Below are positions 1 through 6,782 of a stretch of 10,856 nt of DNA, piece by piece (the stretch's first letter is position 1; each line of letters begins with the position of its first letter). Made by a program: the position numbers and the translations under genes. The DNA is from a bacterium (lineage in GTDB: Bacteria; SZUA-79; Acidulodesulfobacterales; Acidulodesulfobacteraceae), in contig JAJYZM010000014.1 of the NCBI GenBank assembly GCA_021799935.1, forward strand, positions 1-10,856, in the 5' to 3' direction. The notes below the pieces were generated by a model. It worked only from the letters and a program-made list of their open reading frames with translations, was not told where the DNA came from and did no database searches.

Positions 1-8
1 TCCGCGAG

Positions 9-278
9 ATGATGAATATAATACTTTTAAGTTCATACGAACAGATAAAATCTAAACTTGAAACCAGAAAGGAAAATATTTCGGGGCTATTGAAAGAAAC
101 AGAGGGAAATAAAGAACTTCACGACATTATTGTGCAGTTTTCCGATAAGAAATCGCTTTCTATCAGAGATATGGCCGAGCGCATAAAGGGCGGAAAGGGC
201 AGGCTGTCGAAATCGGAGGCTATGATTTTAATGTTATGGACGATAAAATCAAAATTAGTAAAACTCGAAGGGTTGTAA
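9..278 (+). CDS. Small hypothetical protein, possibly 5' partial
   Basis: I do not recognise this protein. It is at least 89 aa, mostly charged and predicted helical, with no signal peptide, membrane segment or catalytic motif. A Gly/Lys-rich turn (KGGKGR, about residues 60-65) lies between helices, and the C-terminal stretch has regularly spaced hydrophobic residues (Met, Leu, Ile, Trp). Two tandem ATG codons (9 and 12) could start it, but the frame is open to the window edge, so the true start may lie upstream. It ends 7 bp before the glycosyltransferase gene, so the two are probably co-transcribed. Codon use matches the downstream operon (frequent GCC and GGC), so it looks native to that block. 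A small helical chaperone or adaptor role is possible but unsupported. Confidence 0.6.
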   Translation: MMNIILLSSYEQIKSKLETRKENISGLLKETEGNKELHDIIVQFSDKKSLSIRDMAERIKGGKGRLSKSEAMILMLWTIKSKLVKLEGL

Positions 279-285
279 TCCGGCA

Positions 286-2016
286 ATGAAAAATATAATT
301 ATACTGAATCTTACCCGCATGGGCGACCTTATTCAGTCCACGGCTCTTTTTAAAAAAATTAAATTAACCTATCCCGAAAGCCGCGTCAAACTTTTAATTT
401 CTACCGATTTTGCGGAAATTGCGCCGTTCCTTCCGTATGTAGATGAGATTAAGCCTATAGACGTTATAGGGCTGTCCGAGCTTTTAAAAGTAAGCAATTT
501 CGAATTAACTTTAGATATTTTAAAAGCTTTAGACGCCGTGTTCGACGGTATTTTACGGGTAAATTACGACCTTGCCGTAAATCTTTCCCACGATGAATTC
601 AGCGTATATTTCCTTTATATGTTAAATTCGTTAAAAAACATAGGCATATCCATAACGCGCGAAGGAACTATAATATCTAACGACGAAATGATAGCCTATA
701 TATTTTCTGCCGTTAAAAACAGAAAGGTAAGCGTTTTAAACCTTGTTGATATTTATGAAAGAACCGTAAAGACGAACCGAGGCAGTAATAAAATACACGT
801 AAACAAAATTTATTTAGATACCGAAAAAGCGGACGAAGACCGAAAAGAGCTTGACGCTTTAAAAAAATACGATATAGAAGAAAACGATACGGTTATTTCT
901 TTTGCGATAGGAGCCTCTACCGAACTTAAAAAATGGCGTTACGATTATTTTGCCGAATTAGCAAAGATGCTTTTAGCCGGCGATTCAAGAATTAAAGTTG
1001 TTTTGCTTGGAGCAAATTACGACGTTAAAGCCGGCGGTTATATAGAAGCTGCCGTCATGGACGAAAGGCTTATAAACTTAACCGGTAAAACTTCCGTTTC
1101 CGACCTCGTTTACGTTGTCCGGCGCTCAAATCTGCTGATAACGCACGATACTGGAACAATGCATATCGGGGTTGCCGTCGGAACTAAATTAATCGTTATC
1201 TATACCGGAAACGTAGGTTTTTGGGAAACCGGACCATACGCCGAAAACAAACTGCTCGTCGTGCCGGATATAGGATGTTTTCCGTGCGATTTTAATCTTA
1301 AATGTTTAAATCCGGTATGCCGGGAACTTATCAAGCCGGAATATATTTACGATATGTCGCTTATGGTTCTCGAAAAAGAAAACGGTTATGCCGAAAAACT
1401 GTCTAAATATAAAAATACCGGTATTATTCCGTATCTGTCGAGATTCGATTCGAAAGAATTCATCGATTTTTTTCCAGCAGTAAAAATTAAGCTTAACTTT
1501 AAAGATTTGAAGCTAAAAATACTTAAATTAGCGCTCGAACATTATTACGAAGGAGATTTTTGGAATATAGAGGAGAACGAAATAGAACTTTTTCTTGACT
1601 GTTTTGAGGGCATAGAATATAATCTTAGCTTAGATGCGGGCGAAGAGCTAAAGGCGGCAGAAAGCCTTATTTCTTTATGCGAAAGAGGTATGTCAGAGAC
1701 AAAAAAAATGATTAATCTGGCCATTCATGACCCTTTTAATTCTAAAAAAATAGAGGAATATACCGGCAATATAAAATCTATAGATTTTGAATTAAAATAT
1801 TTATCTTCGGTTTACGACGACCTGTCTTTGTTTAACCAGATTCACGTTATAAACCAGAACAGTTCCGTAAGCTACGATTTGTTCGGTCTTGCCTTTGATG
1901 CGCTTAAAAGTTATTCGAGATATAAACTTCAACTGAATATATTTAAAAAAGTTTCGATGTTGTTTTTAGACAATATTAAAGATAAGTTTAATTATAAAAC
2001 AAAGGAGTTGATATGA
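286..2016 (+). CDS. Glycosyltransferase family 9 (heptosyltransferase-like) with long C-terminal extension
   Basis: This is a GT-B fold transferase of the ADP-heptose:LPS heptosyltransferase family (GT9), expected to move a sugar from a nucleotide donor to a cell-surface acceptor on the cytoplasmic side. The N-terminus has the family signature of a beta strand followed by R-M-G-D (residues 11-14) and a helix starting Q-S-T-A. The donor half has a strand ending LLGA (240-243) and the motif THDTGTMH (286-293), matching the usual (S/T)xD(S/T)GxMH. A Cys cluster follows (C331, C334, C340, C345), as in many GT9 proteins. The catalytic part ends near residue 365. Usual GT9 enzymes are about 320-380 aa, so some 200 extra residues remain. 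That extension is mostly helical and unrecognised. The gene overlaps the next by 4 bp (ATGA). The exact donor and acceptor cannot be read from sequence; with the sulfation genes behind it, a surface glycan or glycoprotein is likely. Confidence 0.88.
   Translation: MKNIIILNLTRMGDLIQSTALFKKIKLTYPESRVKLLISTDFAEIAPFLPYVDEIKPIDVIGLSELLKVSNFELTLDILKALDAVFDGILRVNYDLAVNLSHDEFSVYFLYMLNSLKNIGISITREGTIISNDEMIAYIFSAVKNRKVSVLNLVDIYERTVKTNRGSNKIHVNKIYLDTEKADEDRKELDALKKYDIEENDTVISFAIGASTELKKWRYDYFAELAKMLLAGDSRIKVVLLGANYDVKAGGYIEAAVMDERLINLTGKTSVSDLVYVVRRSNLLITHDTGTMHIGVAVGTKLIVIYTGNVGFWETGPYAENKLLVVPDIGCFPCDFNLKCLNPVCRELIKPEYIYDMSLMVLEKENGYAEKLSKYKNTGIIPYLSRFDSKEFIDFFPAVKIKLNFKDLKLKILKLALEHYYEGDFWNIEENEIELFLDCFEGIEYNLSLDAGEELKAAESLISLCERGMSETKKMINLAIHDPFNSKKIEEYTGNIKSIDFELKYLSSVYDDLSLFNQIHVINQNSSVSYDLFGLAFDALKSYSRYKLQLNIFKKVSMLFLDNIKDKFNYKTKELI
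2002..2007 (+). promoter_or_regulatory. Strong ribosome-binding site for the 213-aa orphan gene
   Basis: AAGGAG lies 5 nt before the ATG at 2013, inside the 3' end of the glycosyltransferase gene. It fixes the start of the downstream gene at the ATGA overlap and supports translational coupling of the two. Confidence 0.7.
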
Positions 2017-2654
2017 AATTATACGTTGACGGGAATTTGACCGATTCTGTTTCAAACGCGGGCAGTATGCACGATATTTTATATGTAGGCGACATAAAAC
2101 GTTTTATTCCGGAAGGCAGGGTAATAAAAAACATAGCCATAAACGGAACCCAATACGACGATTTGATCCTGAACGCCGATAAATCAAAGGCTTTCAAGTT
2201 GGGAAGCGCCGACGAGATTAAAATAACTACTATGAGCCAGTTCGAACTTTTAAACGGTTCTATTGAAGCAGCTATAGCATTTTTAAACGAGTTTAAAGCA
2301 GGAATAGTAAAAACGACGGACGAGATAAGGTGGGGAAACAGCGCCGGAGGGTTTAAGAATTTTTCCGAATATCTTAAAGGGCTTACTACGTTTATTCAGA
2401 TTATGGAAAAAATATCGGAATTCTTAAATATAAATTACGACAGCCTTGTTTACGGCGGTAAAAGCGTCCAGTCTTATTTTAACGACCTCGAAAAAATTCT
2501 TTCTTCAGTTCTTTCGACGCAGGTAGAACAGGATTACGTCCTGCTCGCCGATGTAGTCGAGTTTGAACTTAGGCCCAATATAGATATTTGGGAAAATATT
2601 CTGGAAGATATTAAAACTAAAATAAACGGCGCTTCCAACTCAGAAGGCAAATGA
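2013..2654 (+). CDS. Orphan operon protein, possible beta-grasp-like N-terminus plus helical C-terminus
   Basis: I cannot assign a family. The 213-aa product seems to have two parts. Residues about 1-75 start with a short strand (KLYVDG), contain a strand-turn segment (KNIAINGTQYDD) and end with EIKITT, a layout that would suit a small ubiquitin-like beta-grasp domain. Residues about 78-205 are predicted mainly helical (ELLNGSIEAAIAFLNEF, then a segment around DEIRWG). There is no signal peptide, membrane segment or catalytic motif. It overlaps the glycosyltransferase upstream (ATGA) and the sulfotransferase downstream (ATGA), so the three proteins are probably made in coupled amounts. A partner or adaptor role for one of the two enzymes is plausible. 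Small proteins of this general layout occur near flagellin genes in some bacteria, but that is memory-based inference. Confidence 0.75.
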   Translation: MKLYVDGNLTDSVSNAGSMHDILYVGDIKRFIPEGRVIKNIAINGTQYDDLILNADKSKAFKLGSADEIKITTMSQFELLNGSIEAAIAFLNEFKAGIVKTTDEIRWGNSAGGFKNFSEYLKGLTTFIQIMEKISEFLNINYDSLVYGGKSVQSYFNDLEKILSSVLSTQVEQDYVLLADVVEFELRPNIDIWENILEDIKTKINGASNSEGK

Positions 2655-3622
2655 CCTTAAAAAAGAAGAGGATTATCGTGATAATAGGAGTTCAGCGGAG
2701 CGGCACGAGCGCAATTACAAGGGGGCTTCAAGTTTTAGGAGTTGATCTTTTAAATTTTTATGGGCCTAACGCCGTCGGTCCGGACAACGAGAAAGGATAT
2801 TTTGAAGATTTTGAAATAAGCCATTTAGACGTTAGCATGCTGAACTCTATCGGCTATACGTGGGATAATCCGGTTTTGCCGGTATTTGACGACAATACTA
2901 GGCAGGTTTTATCGGCTTTTTATCCTATCGGCGTTAATATCCTGCAAAGGAGATTTGAATCGACGGATTTATTCGGTTTTAAAGACCCTTTAATAGCTAG
3001 GCTTTTGCCTTTATGGAACGATATATTTAAAGACGAAGGGGCTGAAGTATCGTATATAATAGCATGCCGCAATCCTTTAAGTACCGCAAAATCTATGCAG
3101 AAAAGGGACGGCTTCGACATAGTCAAAGGGTGCTATATATGGCTCGGCTACATTGCGGCTTCCTTGATTCATTCGGTAGGTTATAAGCGTATAGTCGTCG
3201 ATTACGACGAATTGATGAAAGACCCCGAAAAACAGCTCGGAAGGATGGCAGAGCGTTTAAATTTAAAGTTTGACGCAAAGAGTCCGGAATTTATAGAGTA
3301 TAAAGAATCATTTTTGAGCGAATCCCTAAGGCATACAAGTTTCGCGGTATCCGACCTTGCCACAAATGCGGACGTTCCACCAAAAATTGCCGAACTTTAT
3401 GTTTTGCTTAAACGCACCGCAATGGATGAAATTTCCATAGACGGTATCGAAGCGGCGGCAAAGATTAATAAAATTTATTCATGGATGGCGGAACTCCGCT
3501 CTACACTTTTATATATGCAGGTGCAATTCGACGCTTTGCTTTATTTAAAAAAAGAGTCCGATAAAAAAGACGCAAAAATTGCCGAATTAACGGAATCTTT
3601 AATATCTTGTCATTCCCGCTAA
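2651..3622 (+). CDS. PAPS-dependent sulfotransferase family protein
   Basis: Predicted to transfer a sulfuryl group from PAPS to a hydroxyl or amine of an acceptor, probably a glycan or small molecule in the cytoplasm. The N-terminus holds the 5'-phosphosulfate-binding loop GVQRSGTSAI (residues 13-22), as in bacterial Sulfotransfer_1/3 proteins. A second conserved site, FKDP (110-113), follows, and CRNPLSTAKSM (139-149) fits the 3'-phosphate-binding motif with Arg140 and a downstream Ser. The C-terminal end (about 285-319) looks like a heptad coiled coil (KIAELTESL). The last residues, SCHSR, are encoded by a palindromic repeat that also supplies the stop codon, so the coiled coil may have been cut short. 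The gene overlaps its upstream neighbour by 4 bp, with AGAAGG only 3 nt before the start. The PAPS-forming kinase follows at once. The acceptor is unknown. Confidence 0.85.
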   Translation: MTLKKKRIIVIIGVQRSGTSAITRGLQVLGVDLLNFYGPNAVGPDNEKGYFEDFEISHLDVSMLNSIGYTWDNPVLPVFDDNTRQVLSAFYPIGVNILQRRFESTDLFGFKDPLIARLLPLWNDIFKDEGAEVSYIIACRNPLSTAKSMQKRDGFDIVKGCYIWLGYIAASLIHSVGYKRIVVDYDELMKDPEKQLGRMAERLNLKFDAKSPEFIEYKESFLSESLRHTSFAVSDLATNADVPPKIAELYVLLKRTAMDEISIDGIEAAAKINKIYSWMAELRSTLLYMQVQFDALLYLKKESDKKDAKIAELTESLISCHSR

Positions 3623-3636
3623 AGCGGGGACCCGGA
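3608..3636. repeat. REP-like GC palindrome (CATTCCCGC...GCGGGG type) on a gene junction
   Basis: CCCGCT (3615-3620) and AGCGGG (3623-3628) form an inverted repeat, extendable outward through a T-G and a T-A pair. The surrounding TGTCATTCCCGC...GCGGGGACCCGG has the look of the dispersed CATTCCCGC/GCGGGAATCC palindromes common in many bacterial genomes. It is clearly GC-richer than its surroundings. It encodes the sulfotransferase C-terminal residues CHSR and its TAA (3620-3622). Its GGGGA (3626-3630) lies 9 nt before the kinase ATG. Only one copy is in this window, so dispersed repetition is inferred from the general pattern. Confidence 0.7.
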
Positions 3637-3639
3637 AAC

Positions 3640-4251
3640 ATGAACGTAGAAAATCATTCAAGCCCGCGCATAGTCTGGCACGAACATAAAATAAAAAGGA
3701 GCGACAGGGAAAAATTTAAAAACCAGAAAGGGTGCGTTTTGTGGCTTACCGGACTCAGCGGATGCGGAAAAAGCACCATTGCCAATTTACTTGAAGAGCG
3801 GTTGAACGAAAAAGGCCGCCATACCTACCTTTTAGATGGGGACAATATAAGGCACGGACTCAGCAGGGGACTGGGGTTTTCCGAGGAAGACAGGTTAGAA
3901 AACATACAAAGAGTAGCCGAAGCCGCCAAGCTTTTCGTAGATGCCGGAATTATCGTTATAGCATCGTTTATTTCGCCTTTAAAGAAGCACAGACAGTCGG
4001 CAAAAGAAATAATAGGCTCCGGCGATTTCGTCGAAATATTTATAGATACGCCTTTTCACGAATGCGTTAAAAGGGATGCCAAGGGCTGGTACAAGAGGGC
4101 GCTGAACGGAGAAATAGAAAGCTATACGGGCGTCGATTCTCCTTACGAAAAGCCGGAAAAGCCAGATGTACATATAAAAGCCGGCAGTATAAATGCCGAA
4201 GAGGGGGTTAACAGAATCATAGAAATATTATCCGCGACAAACAAACTTTAA
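3640..4251 (+). CDS. cysC: Adenylylsulfate (APS) kinase
   Basis: Phosphorylates adenylylsulfate with ATP at the 3'-OH to give PAPS, the donor for sulfotransferases (and for assimilatory PAPS reductase). The 203-aa product shows the whole family pattern: the IVWH lead-in (11-14), P-loop GLSGCGKST (38-46), LDGDNIRHGL (65-74), a Gly-Phe segment followed by the DRxxNIxR-type helix (about 79-91), ISPLKKHR (111-118), KRDAKGWYKRA (144-154), and YTGVDSPYE (162-170), where most members have F-T-G. Length is typical for stand-alone CysC. The frame is open back to a TTG at 3607, but those codons lie in the palindromic repeat, so I start at ATG 3640, which has GGGGA 9 nt upstream. No sulfate adenylyltransferase gene is nearby; APS must come from elsewhere. 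Position right after a sulfotransferase implies a dedicated PAPS supply. Confidence 0.95.
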   Translation: MNVENHSSPRIVWHEHKIKRSDREKFKNQKGCVLWLTGLSGCGKSTIANLLEERLNEKGRHTYLLDGDNIRHGLSRGLGFSEEDRLENIQRVAEAAKLFVDAGIIVIASFISPLKKHRQSAKEIIGSGDFVEIFIDTPFHECVKRDAKGWYKRALNGEIESYTGVDSPYEKPEKPDVHIKAGSINAEEGVNRIIEILSATNKL

Positions 4252-4523
4252 TTTAAATATGGAAAATATAAAACAAGGTGAATTATAACCAAAAAGTGTC
4301 TTAATTTACTCCAACAATATGGGGGTTAGACCAATATAATTTTTACTAATTAACCAATAAAAAATCAGGCTGACACTAAATATCTAACGCTCCCAACGCT
4401 CCGATTTAGTTTAATGCATTAAAAAAGGAGGAATTCAAGTCTAATTCTTCTATTAAATTTTTTATTAATAAAGTTATCGATTTAGCTATAAGAACCAGAA
4501 GTATTAATTAAGAATCTATTTAT
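4252..4523. other. Intergenic boundary between the two gene blocks
   Basis: This 272-bp stretch has no convincing gene. It contains AGTGTC near 4295 and GACACT at 4372-4377 as a loose inverted pair; ACTAAAT (4375-4381) facing ATTTAGT (4404-4410); a 9-bp-period tandem AACGCTCC (4386-4393 and 4395-4402) between those arms; and a TATAAT hexamer (4335-4340) without a good -35 partner. An AAGGAGGA sequence (about 4426-4433) looks like a ribosome-binding site but is followed by no start codon. It precedes an open stretch of about 25 codons that ends in TAA just before the aminotransferase gene. The promoter of the downstream cassette probably lies here. The debris-like content suits an old insertion or recombination boundary. 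Confidence 0.5.
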
Positions 4524-5621
4524 ATGAAACCATCTAAACCAATATTCGTTACCAAGACTTATCTTCCAAATAAGCAGAAATATAAACAATACATTGATAA
4601 AATTTACGAAAGTAATTACATAACAAACTACGGAAATTTAGTTAAAACACTTGAACAAAGGCTCTGCGAATTTTTAGGGGTAAAGAATGTTGTTCTTACA
4701 TCAAACGGAACAACTGCCCTAGAAATTGCGTATAGAACTTTAGATATCAAAGGTTTTGCTATTACTACTCCATTTAGCTTTGTCGCAACGACAAGTTCAT
4801 TGGTGACTAATGGAATATTACCTATATTTGCAGATATAGATGTAAATGATTTCAATATTAACCCAGAGAATATTATAAAAGCAATCACTAAAAATACTAC
4901 GTCCATCGTTCCCGTGCATGTTTTTGGGAATCCATGTAAAATTGAAGAAATAGATAATATATCTAAAGAATATAATCTTAAAATTATTTACGATGCCGCT
5001 CATGCTTTTGGGGTAAAATATAAAAATAGGAGCATAGCTGAATTCGGCGATATTTCCGTCTTGAGTTTTCATGCAACTAAAATTTTTCATACTATTGAAG
5101 GAGGAGCCTTGGTAATAAACGACGATAAATTGGCTCAAAAAGCAAGGTATTTGATAAATTTTGGCATTCAAGACGAAGAGAATATACCGGAGCTTGGAAC
5201 TAATGCAAAAATGAATGAATTTGAAGCGGCAATGGGGCTTTGTGTTTTAGATGACATAGATGATATTATTGCCAAAAGAAAAAAAATATGGGAAATTTAC
5301 AAAAAAGAGCTTGAAGGGTACGTAGAATTTCAAAATTTGAATTTTAACATTACATATAACTATGCATATTTTCCTGTCTTATTTAAAAATGAAACCCAAC
5401 TGTTGAAAATAAAAAAATCATTAAATGAGCAGAATATTTTCCCAAGAAGATATTTTTATCCATCGTTAGATACTCTTAATTACATTGAACCTAAACAAGA
5501 GTGTAAAATATCTAGAGATATAAGCAGAAGAATACTTTGTTTACCGATTTTCGTTGATATTAATCCTGAGTTACAACGCTTTGTTATTTCTATTGTAAAA
5601 AAAGGTTTAAGTATAATATAA
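4524..5621 (+). CDS. DegT/DnrJ/EryC1/StrS family sugar aminotransferase
   Basis: PLP-dependent enzyme that aminates a keto group on a nucleotide-linked sugar, usually with glutamate as amino donor. The 365 aa are a normal family length. Visible landmarks are the NGTTAL phosphate-binding turn (61-66), the TPFSFVATTSS segment (82-92), the cofactor-ring aspartate in YDAAHAFG (D157), and the Schiff-base lysine in SFHATKIFHTIEGG (K186). The FHxxK...EGG form is typical of C4-aminating members such as VioA, PseC and ArnB, while C3-aminating members usually have FYPxKNLGxxGDxG. A 4-amino-4,6-dideoxyhexose product is therefore favoured, but this is inference. No obvious Shine-Dalgarno precedes ATG 4524. 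It is the first gene of the AT-rich block and ends 21 bp before the oxidoreductase. The 4-keto sugar precursor enzymes are not in the window. Confidence 0.92.
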   Translation: MKPSKPIFVTKTYLPNKQKYKQYIDKIYESNYITNYGNLVKTLEQRLCEFLGVKNVVLTSNGTTALEIAYRTLDIKGFAITTPFSFVATTSSLVTNGILPIFADIDVNDFNINPENIIKAITKNTTSIVPVHVFGNPCKIEEIDNISKEYNLKIIYDAAHAFGVKYKNRSIAEFGDISVLSFHATKIFHTIEGGALVINDDKLAQKARYLINFGIQDEENIPELGTNAKMNEFEAAMGLCVLDDIDDIIAKRKKIWEIYKKELEGYVEFQNLNFNITYNYAYFPVLFKNETQLLKIKKSLNEQNIFPRRYFYPSLDTLNYIEPKQECKISRDISRRILCLPIFVDINPELQRFVISIVKKGLSII

Positions 5622-5642
5622 AATTATAGAGGTTGCTTATTT

Positions 5643-6782
5643 ATGGAGAAAATAAAATTAGCTTTTATTGGTGGGGGTTTAAATTCCGCAGTTGGTTACA
5701 CTCATTTCTCAGCAACTAGAATTGATAATTTATTTAAAATTGAATCTGGTTGCTTTTCAAGGAATCACATAATAAATTTGGAAACGGCTAAATATTGGGA
5801 TGTCCCAAGAGTGTATTTTGACTGGTTAACTTTATTGGAAAATGAAGTTTCTCAAGTTGATGCCGTCGTTGTTATTACGCCGACAAATAATCACTATGAA
5901 ATTATTATGAAAGCATTAGAAATGGGTTATTCGGTTATTGCTGAAAAGCCGTTAGCATCAAACTTGAAAGAAGGAACAGATATTGCAAAACGAGTAGAGC
6001 AGAATAGATCTTTTCTGGCGGTCACCTATAATTATACGGGCTATCCAATGCTTCGTGAACTTCAAAATATGATTCAAGACGATAAACTGGGAAAAATTAC
6101 AAATATAAATATTGAGATGCCTCAAGAAGGTTTTGCTAGACTTTTAAACGGTTATAAACCCGAACCCCAAAGTTGGCGTCTTATGGATGGTAAAATTTCA
6201 GGTATCTCTCTTGATTTAGGCACCCATTTACAGAATATTGTTTATTTTCTTACAAATGAAAATCCAAAAGAACTTGTTGCCGACGAGGCAAGTTTTGGAT
6301 GGTTTCCTCAAATAGTAGATAATGTTTCATGTATAGCCAGATATAAAAGTTGTATGAGAGTGCAAATGTGGTATGGAAAATCTTCGATTGGTCATAGGAA
6401 TGGATTAAGAGTTAGAGTGTACGGTTCAAAAGGAAGTGCTGAGTGGTTTCAAATGCAACCGGAAGAGTTGCTGATTAGTACTATTAATGGAGACAGAATA
6501 ATCATTGACAGGGCATCTTCTAATATTAATGTATCGAATATGTCAAGATATAATCGTTTTAAATCTGGTCATCCTGCCGGATTTATAGAAGCTTTTGGTA
6601 ATTTATATTTTGACATAGCAGTTAAGCTAAAACAATTTAAGATAGATAAAAATCATAACATTGACTGGCCATATAATGCATTCCAATCAACTATTGGCTT
6701 AGAAGTTTTTGAAGCCGTTAGGCAATCATCATTAGAAAATAAATGGATAGAAATAAATGGAGTTAAAATTGCAGATATTTAA
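5643..6782 (+). CDS. Gfo/Idh/MocA family oxidoreductase
   Basis: NAD(P)-dependent sugar oxidoreductase of 379 aa. The N-terminal Rossmann domain opens with LAFIGGGLNSAVG (6-18), continues through VVVITPTNNHYE (75-85), and carries the family EKP motif as AEKPLASN (100-107), whose Lys is normally catalytic. The C-terminal alpha/beta domain holds DLGTHLQN (191-198), matching the D/GxxxH catalytic region with His195. Members oxidise or reduce a ring hydroxyl/keto group, often C3 of a nucleotide sugar (WbpB, KijD10) or glucose 6-phosphate (NtdC). Paired with a DegT aminotransferase, it probably either creates or reduces a keto group in the same sugar pathway. AGAGG sits 10 nt before the ATG. The gene overlaps or abuts the methyltransferase downstream. 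Substrate is not readable from sequence. Confidence 0.9.
   Translation: MEKIKLAFIGGGLNSAVGYTHFSATRIDNLFKIESGCFSRNHIINLETAKYWDVPRVYFDWLTLLENEVSQVDAVVVITPTNNHYEIIMKALEMGYSVIAEKPLASNLKEGTDIAKRVEQNRSFLAVTYNYTGYPMLRELQNMIQDDKLGKITNINIEMPQEGFARLLNGYKPEPQSWRLMDGKISGISLDLGTHLQNIVYFLTNENPKELVADEASFGWFPQIVDNVSCIARYKSCMRVQMWYGKSSIGHRNGLRVRVYGSKGSAEWFQMQPEELLISTINGDRIIIDRASSNINVSNMSRYNRFKSGHPAGFIEAFGNLYFDIAVKLKQFKIDKNHNIDWPYNAFQSTIGLEVFEAVRQSSLENKWIEINGVKIADI

Noticed and set aside
3607..3639. TTG start that would extend the APS kinase by 11 residues
   Set aside because: The extra codons are a reading of the GC palindrome, overlap the sulfotransferase end, and are unlike CysC N-termini. ATG 3640 has a GGGGA at good spacing.
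4312..4340. Possible sigma-70 promoter using TATAAT at 4335-4340
   Set aside because: The hexamer is perfect, but no acceptable -35 box lies 16-18 bp upstream and TATAAT arises easily in this AT-rich gap. A promoter somewhere in the gap is likely but not placed.
4294..4377. AGTGTC/GACACT pair as terminal repeats of a small mobile element
   Set aside because: Only six bases match, with poor extension and no visible target duplication. Too weak to call an element.
4628..5171. Two - strand open frames inside the aminotransferase gene
   Set aside because: They are antisense to a gene with all DegT landmarks and show no protein-like features of their own.
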